From an uncultured Agathobacter sp. (GTDB taxonomy: Bacteria; Bacillota; Clostridia; Lachnospirales; Lachnospiraceae), in NCBI GenBank assembly GCA_934365945.1, contig CAKRNE010000010.1, positions 21,449 to 85,448 on the forward strand: 64,000 bases of DNA. Direction: 5' to 3'. The notes under the pieces are model-generated. The model saw only the letters and a program-made list of their open reading frames with translations, did no database searches and was not told where the DNA came from. A program made the position numbers and the translations under genes. The first letter of the stretch is position 1. Each line of letters opens with the position of its first letter. This document shows, piece by piece, positions 46,166-54,443 of the stretch.

Positions 46166-47266
46166 TTACTCCTTCAGATTGTCATATAGATTTTTATAGT
46201 AGTTTTCCAGACATATATAAGCTTTGTCAATATCATATCTGTCATCTAAAATCTCTATATTCTCCCTTTTCGGTGCTCTCTCCAAATTATATAAAATATC
46301 AGATGCCCATTCTTCAGGGGATTTTGCTAATGGAATAAAATATGTACTATCCGTAAACGCAACCTCATCCGGAACCTTATCGGAGAAAAAACAAAGTAAT
46401 TTAGCAAACTGTGCTTCAACACCTACAACCGGCACACCCTCAAAAAAGGATGGCATAACAAATACATCCATTGCCTGATACAGCTCATTTACATCTGTTC
46501 TTTTTCCTAAGAACCTTACTTTATCATTTATTCCAAGAGCGTGAACCTTTTCCCTGATCTCCTGTTCTTTTTCTCCGACACCAATTATCAACAGAATTGA
46601 ATCCGGCTTTTTCTTCACTATATTTGCAAATATTTCCACCAGCATATCATGATTTTTCTGATAAGAAATCCTTCCAACATGACCAAAAACTGTCTCGTCA
46701 GTGATGCCAAGCTCTCTTCTCTTATTCTCTCTTATCAGACTGTCATAAACAAACTTTTTTTTATCTATCGCATTTGGAATCACAAGAGCATCCTTACCCG
46801 GAAACAAAAAATCTCCCGCCTCTTTTCCGCAGGCAAGAAACTCTGTTGCCACAGAAGAAATCCGAGATCTGTAATACATTTTAAGTGGCTTCTTAAAGTC
46901 CTTATCTACTGATGTATTATGACTATGAGCTATTCTTATTGGCACCCCGGCCTTTTTTCCTTCTCTAAGTGGAAGATAGCTCATCGCATCTATATGTGAA
47001 TGCATTATTTTATATTCCGGATGCTCTGCAAAGAATGCATGCATATATTTTGAATATGCATGCATATTTTGTGGATAGAGCCTTGGAGCATGGTAAACTC
47101 TTCCACCAAGCGCCTCAATCTCATCATCATAATCATCCTTTTCAGGACGATGAGTCAGAAAGTCAAACTGAATTATATCTCTGTCAACTCTTCTGTAATA
47201 ATTCATAAGCATTGTTTCAAGCCCTGCTCTATGCATATTATTAACACACTGTAATATCCTGATCAT
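46166..47266 (-). CDS. Family 4 glycosyltransferase, EpsF-like
   Basis: 366 residues, GT-B fold. ILQCVNNMHRAGLETMLMNYYR and DIIQFDFLTHRP are typical of the EpsF group; HVGRISYQKNHDMLVEIF and SFFEGVPVVGVEAQ mark the donor domain. The start is the ATG at 47264-47266, 5 bases after GGAGG; a TTG four codons upstream is on the ribosome site itself. Confidence 0.88.
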   Translation of the reverse strand: MIRILQCVNNMHRAGLETMLMNYYRRVDRDIIQFDFLTHRPEKDDYDDEIEALGGRVYHAPRLYPQNMHAYSKYMHAFFAEHPEYKIMHSHIDAMSYLPLREGKKAGVPIRIAHSHNTSVDKDFKKPLKMYYRSRISSVATEFLACGKEAGDFLFPGKDALVIPNAIDKKKFVYDSLIRENKRRELGITDETVFGHVGRISYQKNHDMLVEIFANIVKKKPDSILLIIGVGEKEQEIREKVHALGINDKVRFLGKRTDVNELYQAMDVFVMPSFFEGVPVVGVEAQFAKLLCFFSDKVPDEVAFTDSTYFIPLAKSPEEWASDILYNLERAPKRENIEILDDRYDIDKAYICLENYYKNLYDNLKE

Positions 47267-47280
47267 TATTTCCTCCAAGC

Positions 47281-48177
47281 CTAAACATGCTTCTTAACAT
47301 ACTTAACAACTATGATAAAAGCCACAATAAAAGCAATACCTGCAAAAACATATCCTACGATACATAACTTATTTATCCCTATGCTGTCATTTTCTTTGGA
47401 ATAGCTGCTTTCTACATTTATTGTAAATTTTCCCTGATCAATGGTGACTTCCTCTCCATTTTCATCAGTATAAACCAGGTTTAGCGCTATGGTCTGTTCA
47501 CCTGTAGCTTTATATATGATATAGCAATCCTTTAATTCCTTTTTGTTTGCAGATATCACTCCTAGATCAATAACCTTTGATTTATCATCCACGTTTCCGG
47601 TAACCTGAAGCTTCGCATCCTTTATTTCATGACCACTAATATTTGTGAGCTCAAAATTAACCAGTGACTTAGCTCCCATTGTTGCATTTTCTGCAATTTT
47701 TATTTCTGAAATATTCAGCGAATATCCTGTTGTTGATGGTATTGCAATAATTACCTGATTTTGAACCACTTTTTCTCCGCTTAAATATGAAAAATCACAC
47801 TCAAGAGGCACCACCTCATCCTTAAAATATTTACTGACATTCATCTTTATACTGTTTGTAACTGTCTCTCCCGGCGCAACTGTGCCTAATACAAGCTGAT
47901 TGTCCTCTCCATATACCGGATATACCACTCCCGATTCTGATTTCAATGTCAGAACAGCATCTGTAGCTGCCATAGCATTGCTTGTATTTGTCACTGAAAA
48001 ATTAATTGTAACGACACTTCCCGGTGTAAGTGCACCCTCGTCAATTGTATAATTACTAATCTGCAGTATCGGAGCCGCTGATACCTCATCAGCTTCAACG
48101 GTTGTTTTGTCAGACAAAGCAAAAAGACAACATATCAATGCACAAAAACATATTATTTTTCTACATGTAGTTTTCAT
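47281..48177 (-). CDS. Secreted, membrane-anchored beta-domain protein
   Basis: 298 residues. Signal peptide (KIICFCALICCLFALS), two repeated ~100-residue beta domains resembling CARDB/NEW3-type modules (GSVVTINFSVTNTS and GAKSLVNFELTNIS open each), then a C-terminal membrane segment (CIVGYVFAGIAFIVAFIIVV) with a basic tail inside. It overlaps the kinase-like gene by 4 bases, so it is coupled to the Wzz/kinase module. Function unknown; a surface scaffold for the assembly complex is a guess. Confidence 0.75.
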   Translation of the reverse strand: MKTTCRKIICFCALICCLFALSDKTTVEADEVSAAPILQISNYTIDEGALTPGSVVTINFSVTNTSNAMAATDAVLTLKSESGVVYPVYGEDNQLVLGTVAPGETVTNSIKMNVSKYFKDEVVPLECDFSYLSGEKVVQNQVIIAIPSTTGYSLNISEIKIAENATMGAKSLVNFELTNISGHEIKDAKLQVTGNVDDKSKVIDLGVISANKKELKDCYIIYKATGEQTIALNLVYTDENGEEVTIDQGKFTINVESSYSKENDSIGINKLCIVGYVFAGIAFIVAFIIVVKYVKKHV

Positions 48178-48905
48178 TTATTCCCTTTTCTCCTTTTCTT
48201 TTTATTGCGTGAATTTTTCACATATTTCTCATCATTAAAATAATCATAATCGCTTCGCTGACGTTTGTATTCCTCCATATCAACTTTGTTTATTATTGTA
48301 CCGATTAAATTTATATTATCATCTGTAAGCATATTTGCTGCCTTGATCAGTCCTTTTTTTGAAGTTTTATTCAATGAAGAAACAAGGATAACAGCATCGG
48401 AATTTACAGCAATCACCTTCGCATCCATCGCTGCATTCACAGCCGGCATATCGTATATAATAAAATCATACTGTTTATCCAGCTGTTCTTTTAATATGTC
48501 CATTTTTTCTGAACATATTGTTCTTAACGGACTGTTTATATATTCTCCGCACGGAATGTATGAAAGGTTTTCAGTTGTGGTTTCGTAAATGATTTCATCA
48601 AGCCCGCATGTTCCGCAGAGATAATTCGATAATCCCTCATGTGTATACTCATTCAGATGCTTGTACGCTCTTTTTTTTCTTATATCACCATCAATGAGCA
48701 GTGTTTTTATTCCTGCGAAAGCAAATGCTGCAGCCAGATTTATTGCAACTGTTGTGGTACCATCTCCGGCCTCACATCCACAGATAACAATTGATTTATA
48801 TCCATACTGTTCTTTTTTCACATGAATATTCATAACCGCCTGTTCAAAAGAATCATTTAATATATTATTATCATTACGATAAATATCTAATTTTTGTTGT
48901 GCCAT
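48174..48905 (-). CDS. BY-kinase-like (CpsD) ATPase lacking the Walker A lysine
   Basis: 243 residues of the bacterial tyrosine kinase/CpsD family. The P-loop reads CGCEAGDGTTTVAINLA; the lysine of the usual GxGK(S/T)T is Thr50 (codon ACC). Walker A' (LLIDGDIRKK) and Walker B (FIIYDMPAV) are present, and the tail has tyrosines (SDYDYFNDEKYV) and then a very basic end. Active relatives phosphorylate a C-terminal tyrosine cluster and control chain length with a CpsC/Wzz partner, here the next gene upstream. Loss of the lysine predicts weak or no ATP hydrolysis. Confidence 0.82.
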   Translation of the reverse strand: MAQQKLDIYRNDNNILNDSFEQAVMNIHVKKEQYGYKSIVICGCEAGDGTTTVAINLAAAFAFAGIKTLLIDGDIRKKRAYKHLNEYTHEGLSNYLCGTCGLDEIIYETTTENLSYIPCGEYINSPLRTICSEKMDILKEQLDKQYDFIIYDMPAVNAAMDAKVIAVNSDAVILVSSLNKTSKKGLIKAANMLTDDNINLIGTIINKVDMEEYKRQRSDYDYFNDEKYVKNSRNKKKRRKGNK

Positions 48906-48916
48906 TTTATCCCTCT

Positions 48917-49627
48917 CTATTTATATTCAGGAATTATTCCTATTACCGGTAATTTTCCTCTGATTGAAGCATCTCTTGTGGTTCTGATATACCTATCAAA
49001 AATCTCAAAAAATACTATCATAAAACAAGTAAGCATACATCCTGCAACAGCAGCAAGAATCCTTATCTTCCATTTTTGAACATTTCCATCCAAAGCGATT
49101 TTAGATGTATACGCTTTGTCAAGCACTTGCACCGAATCAGTTCCCAGAATATCTGCCATTTCCAATACAAACGCGTCCGCAACAGCATCTGCCATCTTCA
49201 TAGATATTTTTTTGCTTTCACAAGTAGCCGTAATTATAATTATTGCTGAATCATTTGTCATATATGAAACAGACGAGGTCTTTGATGAGCTCTCACTCTC
49301 AACAACTTTAATTGATTTCATTACTGTATCAGCATCTATATTTTTGTCCCCAATAATATATGCCGCTCTCTGGCATACCTTATATGAAGTGGCCACGTCA
49401 ACATAGTCATTCATCGCACTGATACCGGTTTTAGATTCAGTGTATGAGCCTGATGAGACAGAATATACCGTCGCCTGGGCACTGTATTTGTTTTCTCTTT
49501 TTCCAAGTGTGCAGGCAACACCTATCAGCAAAAATAATAATGACATTATAATGATCAGTCTGTACTTATTTTTCAAAGCTCTAAAGCATCTTCCTACATC
49601 TATTTCAATTTCATTTCTATATTTCAT
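48917..49627 (-). CDS. Wzz/CpsC-like chain-length regulator
   Basis: 236 residues with two membrane spans (about 24-44 and 195-215) bracketing an extracytoplasmic domain, the CpsC layout in Gram-positives. IEIDVGRCFRALKNKYRLIII at the start matches the family. The short cytoplasmic tail would contact and activate the CpsD-like protein encoded 11 bases downstream. Confidence 0.85.
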   Translation of the reverse strand: MKYRNEIEIDVGRCFRALKNKYRLIIIMSLLFLLIGVACTLGKRENKYSAQATVYSVSSGSYTESKTGISAMNDYVDVATSYKVCQRAAYIIGDKNIDADTVMKSIKVVESESSSKTSSVSYMTNDSAIIIITATCESKKISMKMADAVADAFVLEMADILGTDSVQVLDKAYTSKIALDGNVQKWKIRILAAVAGCMLTCFMIVFFEIFDRYIRTTRDASIRGKLPVIGIIPEYK

Positions 49628-49631
49628 TGCA

Positions 49632-50783
49632 TTATACCTTTTTTATTCTTTCTACATTTAAAATCGTATCAATATAAAGCCTCAGGCTGGCTCCCGTTAC
49701 TTTATTCCAGTCAAAACGTTTATGACAGTAATCCATGATCTCCTGCTTATTTTTAAACTTATCAGGTTCGTCAAGCGCACTCCTTAGTTTTAGCTCCAAA
49801 TCATCTACATCTGATTTTTTAAAATACATTGAGTATTCTTTTGCCGCCTCTCTGTTTTCTGGAATATCACTTGCCAGACATCTTCTGCCATAGCTTAGAG
49901 CCTCCAACAGGCTTATTGGCATACCCTCGACATCACTTGGCAATACATACATATACGCATTACTGAATAATTCAACCAATTCATCTCCCTGGACAAATCC
50001 GGTTAAAATAACCCTTGAATCCTTTTGGGCCTGCTCTTTTATCCTGTCAACATATTCACCTGAATGACTGGCTCCACCGGCAATTACAAGCTTATAATCT
50101 GTATCAAGCTTCGAAAAAGCTTCAAGTAAATAATGAACGCCCTTTTCCGGCACGAGTCTCGCAAGAAAAAGTATATATTTTTCTTTCTCAAGACCATATT
50201 TGTCAACTATAATACCAGGCTCCTTAAACTCTATCGGATTTACTCCATTGGGAATATATATTGTTGTCCTGCCATATTGTTCCAAAAAGTATTGTTGTAC
50301 ATTTCTGGAAAGTACAATTACCTCGTCTGCGTACTTTGCAGCTATCTTCTCACCAAATTTAAGAAATTTTGTCGCAAAACCGCCCCATTTAGCCCTTTGC
50401 CAATCCAAACCATGTATTGTGGCAATTGTTCTGATTCCGAAAAAATGTGGAATAACAAGCATGGCGCATGGTCCTTCTGCATGATAATGAATAACATCAA
50501 AATTATGTGTCACCGCGTGTATTGTGGCCAGGAACGAATATACAATTGCATTGAGCTTTTTATTATTTGGTGTAGGAATCTTAACAAGCCTAATCCCTTT
50601 ATATGTTTTAAGCTTATGAGCTTCCTTATCAGCATTCTTGTCAGAAACATTCTTTCCTGCCCTATTATAGGCATAAACTGTATGTCCCATAATTACAAGC
50701 CGGGTAGAAAGCTCCTCAACCACAATTTCTATACCACCCTCACGAGAGGGTATTCTTTTATGACCTATCATAGCTATTTTCAT
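49632..50783 (-). CDS. Family 4 glycosyltransferase with DUF1972-type N-terminus
   Basis: 383 residues. MIGHKRIPSREGGIEIVVEEL at the start is typical of transferases that add the second sugar after the priming enzyme, e.g. rhamnosyltransferases. FLARLVPEKGVHYLLEAF and PSDVEGMPISLLEA mark the donor domain. The start is the ATG at 50781-50783, 6 bases after TTGGAG. Second gene of the operon, consistent with second-sugar addition. Sugar inferred only by analogy. Confidence 0.88.
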   Translation of the reverse strand: MKIAMIGHKRIPSREGGIEIVVEELSTRLVIMGHTVYAYNRAGKNVSDKNADKEAHKLKTYKGIRLVKIPTPNNKKLNAIVYSFLATIHAVTHNFDVIHYHAEGPCAMLVIPHFFGIRTIATIHGLDWQRAKWGGFATKFLKFGEKIAAKYADEVIVLSRNVQQYFLEQYGRTTIYIPNGVNPIEFKEPGIIVDKYGLEKEKYILFLARLVPEKGVHYLLEAFSKLDTDYKLVIAGGASHSGEYVDRIKEQAQKDSRVILTGFVQGDELVELFSNAYMYVLPSDVEGMPISLLEALSYGRRCLASDIPENREAAKEYSMYFKKSDVDDLELKLRSALDEPDKFKNKQEIMDYCHKRFDWNKVTGASLRLYIDTILNVERIKKV

Positions 50784-50795
50784 AATACACTCCAA

Positions 50796-52190
50796 CTAAT
50801 ACGAATCAGTATGTGCAAAAACAACTGAAACAGTTTTTAACAATAGTTTCAAATCCAACAAAAGATTCCAGCTATCTATATATTCAACATCAAGCCTTAC
50901 AACCTCATTAAAATCTTTTATATTGCTTCTTCCGCTAACCTGCCACATTCCCGTTATTCCGGGCTTGATACTGATTCTCCTCCATTGATTTGTCTGATAC
51001 TTTTCCACTTCATCCAGTGTAGGTGGTCTTGTCCCAACAAAACTCATTGACCCTGATAAAACATTAAAAAACTGTGGCAGCTCATCAATGCTTAATTTGC
51101 GAATTACTCTTCCGACCCTTGTAATTCTTGGATCATTTTTCATTTTAAACATCATTCCATCTTTAACTTCATTTTGACTCAAAAGCTTATGCTTCATTTC
51201 TTCCGCATCAACATACATGCTCCTGAATTTCCAGATCTTAAAATGCCTTCCATTCTTTCCTACCCTGACCTGTTTAAATAACGCAGGTCCTGGCGAGTCA
51301 AGCTTTATTGCAACTACAGTCAAAAGCATAATAGGCGATGTAATTATGATGGCAAGAAGAGAAAAAATAATGTCAAATATTCTTTTAACCAGCAATTCCC
51401 AGTTATTAAGGGAAATAGTATGATATGTAATCACAGGATATGTACCAACACTGCTATTATAGCTGTATGATTTCCTTCTGCGGTATATATCAACTACAAC
51501 TCTGCAGGTCACTCCCATTTGAATACACAAATCTATATATTGCTGTATAACGACAATATCACGTTCACGCTTCTGCATAATATATACCTGATCTATATTA
51601 TACTTTCTGATTATCTTTTCTAATTCGGAAACTGAACCAATATATTCTATTCCGTCATTATTATCATCATAGCTCACATAGCCAATCTCGTTCACCTGCA
51701 TTGTGGTCTTTTTCATAAAATAACGAAACTTGTTGTATGAATCCTTACTGCCCACATAAATGCATCTTGGAATGTATTTCCTGCTGACAAAACGCTCTAT
51801 TAAATTGCGAAAAACCAAAACCCCTAAAATAATTATTGTAAATGATAAAATAAGAAATCCCAAAATGAAATGATATGAAATACAACAGCTCATGCTGTCG
51901 TAATAGACAAAGCTTGTAACAAAGACAGCCAAAACAAAAGACCAAAGCTGCTTTTTTACAATTCGATCCGTGTAGTAAAATAAAGTAACATTATAAACAT
52001 TTGCCACACGGTTAGATAAAATAAAAATGAAAATAAAAACAATAAACAACGCCAATAATGATTTTCTCTGTTCATCTGCCAGATATCGGTCGAAACATAA
52101 CATCGATAATATCAAAGCTAAAATCTGCCCAAAAACATCCATTAAAAGATGCTTAGTATCCATAGATGCGGATACATTTGACTTATTCAT
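50796..52190 (-). CDS. Polyprenyl-phosphate sugar phosphotransferase (priming enzyme)
   Basis: 464 residues. Four to five N-terminal membrane spans, a Rossmann-like middle, and the C-terminal bacterial sugar transferase domain (from about 265) with KRIFDIIFSLLAIIITSP, FKIWKFRSMYVDAEE, RKLSIDELPQFFNVLSG and the PGITGMWQVSGR end. It transfers the first sugar phosphate to undecaprenyl phosphate and starts repeat-unit synthesis. First gene of the 26-kb operon. GGAGG precedes the ATG. Confidence 0.93.
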   Translation of the reverse strand: MNKSNVSASMDTKHLLMDVFGQILALILSMLCFDRYLADEQRKSLLALFIVFIFIFILSNRVANVYNVTLFYYTDRIVKKQLWSFVLAVFVTSFVYYDSMSCCISYHFILGFLILSFTIIILGVLVFRNLIERFVSRKYIPRCIYVGSKDSYNKFRYFMKKTTMQVNEIGYVSYDDNNDGIEYIGSVSELEKIIRKYNIDQVYIMQKRERDIVVIQQYIDLCIQMGVTCRVVVDIYRRRKSYSYNSSVGTYPVITYHTISLNNWELLVKRIFDIIFSLLAIIITSPIMLLTVVAIKLDSPGPALFKQVRVGKNGRHFKIWKFRSMYVDAEEMKHKLLSQNEVKDGMMFKMKNDPRITRVGRVIRKLSIDELPQFFNVLSGSMSFVGTRPPTLDEVEKYQTNQWRRISIKPGITGMWQVSGRSNIKDFNEVVRLDVEYIDSWNLLLDLKLLLKTVSVVFAHTDSY

Positions 52191-52231
52191 AATCTATCCT
52201 CCAAAAACTCATAACAACATTTACAACAAGC

Positions 52232-52261
52232 ATTATACTATTTATGTCGTTAATAAAACAA
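52232..52261 (-). promoter_or_regulatory. Likely promoter of the exopolysaccharide operon
   Basis: TATAAT (52237-52232, minus) is consensus; TTGTTT (52261-52256) is a weak -35 at 18 bases. It lies about 40 bases before the priming enzyme gene, and no other promoter of this quality is obvious at the short gene junctions of the operon. Confidence 0.5.
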
Positions 52262-52330
52262 TAGAAAACAAAAAGATTGGAAGATAACTCATTTTTTTTA
52301 CTAAATCAATTCTTTAATTGTTATTTTTAT

Positions 52331-52378
52331 CCAAAAAATTACGAAAAAGCCATCGTACGAAAGTATCATACGACGGCT
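52331..52378 (-). terminator. Rho-independent terminator of the Lar-like gene
   Basis: A 10-bp stem (52348-52357 with 52369-52378, one wobble) starts 11 bases after the stop codon and is followed by TTTTTCGTAATTTTTTGG on the minus strand. It insulates the polysaccharide operon from the island. Confidence 0.85.
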
Positions 52379-52389
52379 CTATACAAATA

Positions 52390-52614
52390 TCATTCTCCCG
52401 GGCTCATTGAAATAACCTTGCCACAGTTCCATAAATCAGCAGTGCGTTTTGCTGCATCAAGTCTGTCCTCGTCCGACTTGAAATCAATATTCACAGAGTG
52501 ACATCCACACTCAAGGCAAGTCACATAATATGAACTTCCACAGTCCTCCTCAAGTATTCCTGCCCCACCACAGAGGGGGCACTCATAGATTTCAACCAAA
52601 TCGTCTATATTCAT
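52390..52614 (-). CDS. Small zinc-ribbon protein, Lar (restriction alleviation) family-like
   Basis: 74 residues with CPLCGG and CLECGC knuckles forming one zinc ribbon, an acidic linker, and AAKRTADLWN at the end, the layout of the Lar restriction-alleviation family found on prophages and elsewhere. The start is the ATG at 52612-52614 after AAAGGAAC. Whether it alleviates restriction is unknown, and no restriction system is visible in the window. Confidence 0.65.
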   Translation of the reverse strand: MNIDDLVEIYECPLCGGAGILEEDCGSSYYVTCLECGCHSVNIDFKSDEDRLDAAKRTADLWNCGKVISMSPGE

Positions 52615-52741
52615 AATAGTTTGTTCCTTTCTTAGATAATAATATACAAAGAATATGATAACAGATTTTCTATTTAAATCAAGATTATATTTTATATCAC
52701 ATCTGTCCTCATCGCGCAAAGCAAATAGTCAGGTCATGCTA

Positions 52742-54400
52742 TCAGAGATTCTTCACCACACATCTCTTCTTAAAGAAAGAAATACCATAACAGAATACCT
52801 CGTCATAGTCCTCCTCAAACTCCTTTGCATACATGCGACTGTCAATCTGTGCAAGTGCACGGTCGCACTCTTCTTCCAAATTTTCAAACACCCTTGTATA
52901 CTTGGCTTCAAAAACCGCCACACGTGCATTTGCCAAATCATATACCACTATATCGCTTCGGCCCTCTCCGTGCTCCTTATTCGACTCTACCATGTAGCCT
53001 GCACCTGTAAATATTCCTGCAAGAAATGCATGATAGAAATCCTCTCTGTAGTCATGATAGCTGATAGTCTTTCTTAAAAGCCTGTTCATTTCAGCCGAAA
53101 CACCATCACTGTTTCCACTCCAGACTGCATCAAACAAAGCACTCCTATCCCACTTTGCCGTTGAATCATTAAACCATTTAACAACAGTAGTCTCAAAAAT
53201 ATCCTTAATCTCTCTATTAGGAATCATAAGTGCTGTCATATTATCCGGTATATCCTTACATTCTCTTGCCACTGTCAGATACCCGGTGAGATACAGCACA
53301 CTCCACAGATTATCCTCTGAAGAATGCAGATAGTCATATGTCAGATATTCATCAATATGCTGCACTATAAAACCACCTGCCATAAGCTGCTCCAGCTTAT
53401 GTGTGATGCCGCCTCCGGCAAAGTCGATAAATGAGCGTATAACAGCATTGTCACTGGTATTTTTCCAATAGCTGGCAGGCTTGGCATCCTTATTGTACTG
53501 CAGCTCAAACATATAATTCATGACATCCCATGGACAGTAAATATCGTATGCTCCAAAATGATAACCGTCATACCATTCCCTTACAGTGTCAGCATACCTT
53601 ATTGCATCGGCATCGCAAAGCAGCTTATCAACCTCAGCCTGCGTAAATCCGAAGTACTCATTAAGCCTTGAATCAGTTATGGTATCTGACACAAAGTTGT
53701 TCATCCCTGTAAAAATGCTCTCTTTCGCTATCCTGAGACACCCTGTGATGACTGCAAATTTGAGCGACGCATTGTCCTTCATCACCTGCATCAGACCTTT
53801 CATCACATCAAGCATCTCCTTATAATAACCATGGCTGTTTGCCTTTGCCACCGGTACATCATACTCATCCATAAGCAAAATGACAGGCCTGCCATAATAC
53901 TGACGCAAAAGCCTAGTCAAAAGCACCAGGCTATTCTTAAAATTCTTAGCAGAAGGCTCTGCCCGGACAATTGACCGCACAATATCCTTATCAAATTCAC
54001 TTATACTATCACTATCAAGCAGATATAAATGCTCCTTGTACAGATTTGCGATCACAACTGTCATCATGTCATACGCACTATCAAAATTCAGCCCATCAAC
54101 ATTACGGAAAGAAATAAATACAGTAGGAAATTTATTCATCCAATTGTCACAAAGTACAGCATCCCCGGCAATTTCAAGCCCGGTAAAAATTTCTCGGCTG
54201 TTCTTTCGAATATCAAAAAACTCATACAGCATACTCATGCCAAGTGTCTTTCCAAACCTGCGGGGTCTGGTAATCAGAGTCACCTCGGCAGACTTATCTA
54301 TAAGATCAGTTATAAGTCCGGTTTTGTCAATATAATAATACTTTTCCTCACGTATCTTAGCAAAATCAGATATTCCAACAGGAATATTCAGCTTATTCAT
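52742..54400 (-). CDS. AAA-ATPase-like / PD-(D/E)XK nuclease-like protein, copy 1
   Basis: 552 residues. An N-terminal ATPase-like domain with LPVG-type start (NIPVGISDFAKIREEKYYYIDKT in family style), P-loop-like RPRRFGKTLGMS and Walker B ILLMDEYDVP, and a C-terminal nuclease-like domain with GRSDIVVYD and VAVFEAKYTR (the D and ExK of PD-(D/E)XK). The family is multi-copy in gut Clostridia and Bacteroidetes; its job is not established. The start is the ATG at 54398-54400 after GGAGG. Clearly diverged from copies 2 and 3. It follows copy 2 by 43 bases, so the two may share a transcript. Confidence 0.8.
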   Translation of the reverse strand: MNKLNIPVGISDFAKIREEKYYYIDKTGLITDLIDKSAEVTLITRPRRFGKTLGMSMLYEFFDIRKNSREIFTGLEIAGDAVLCDNWMNKFPTVFISFRNVDGLNFDSAYDMMTVVIANLYKEHLYLLDSDSISEFDKDIVRSIVRAEPSAKNFKNSLVLLTRLLRQYYGRPVILLMDEYDVPVAKANSHGYYKEMLDVMKGLMQVMKDNASLKFAVITGCLRIAKESIFTGMNNFVSDTITDSRLNEYFGFTQAEVDKLLCDADAIRYADTVREWYDGYHFGAYDIYCPWDVMNYMFELQYNKDAKPASYWKNTSDNAVIRSFIDFAGGGITHKLEQLMAGGFIVQHIDEYLTYDYLHSSEDNLWSVLYLTGYLTVARECKDIPDNMTALMIPNREIKDIFETTVVKWFNDSTAKWDRSALFDAVWSGNSDGVSAEMNRLLRKTISYHDYREDFYHAFLAGIFTGAGYMVESNKEHGEGRSDIVVYDLANARVAVFEAKYTRVFENLEEECDRALAQIDSRMYAKEFEEDYDEVFCYGISFFKKRCVVKNL

Positions 54401-54443
54401 ATTGCAGTCCTCCAATCTTCTATGACAGCTTATAGCCTTAAAT

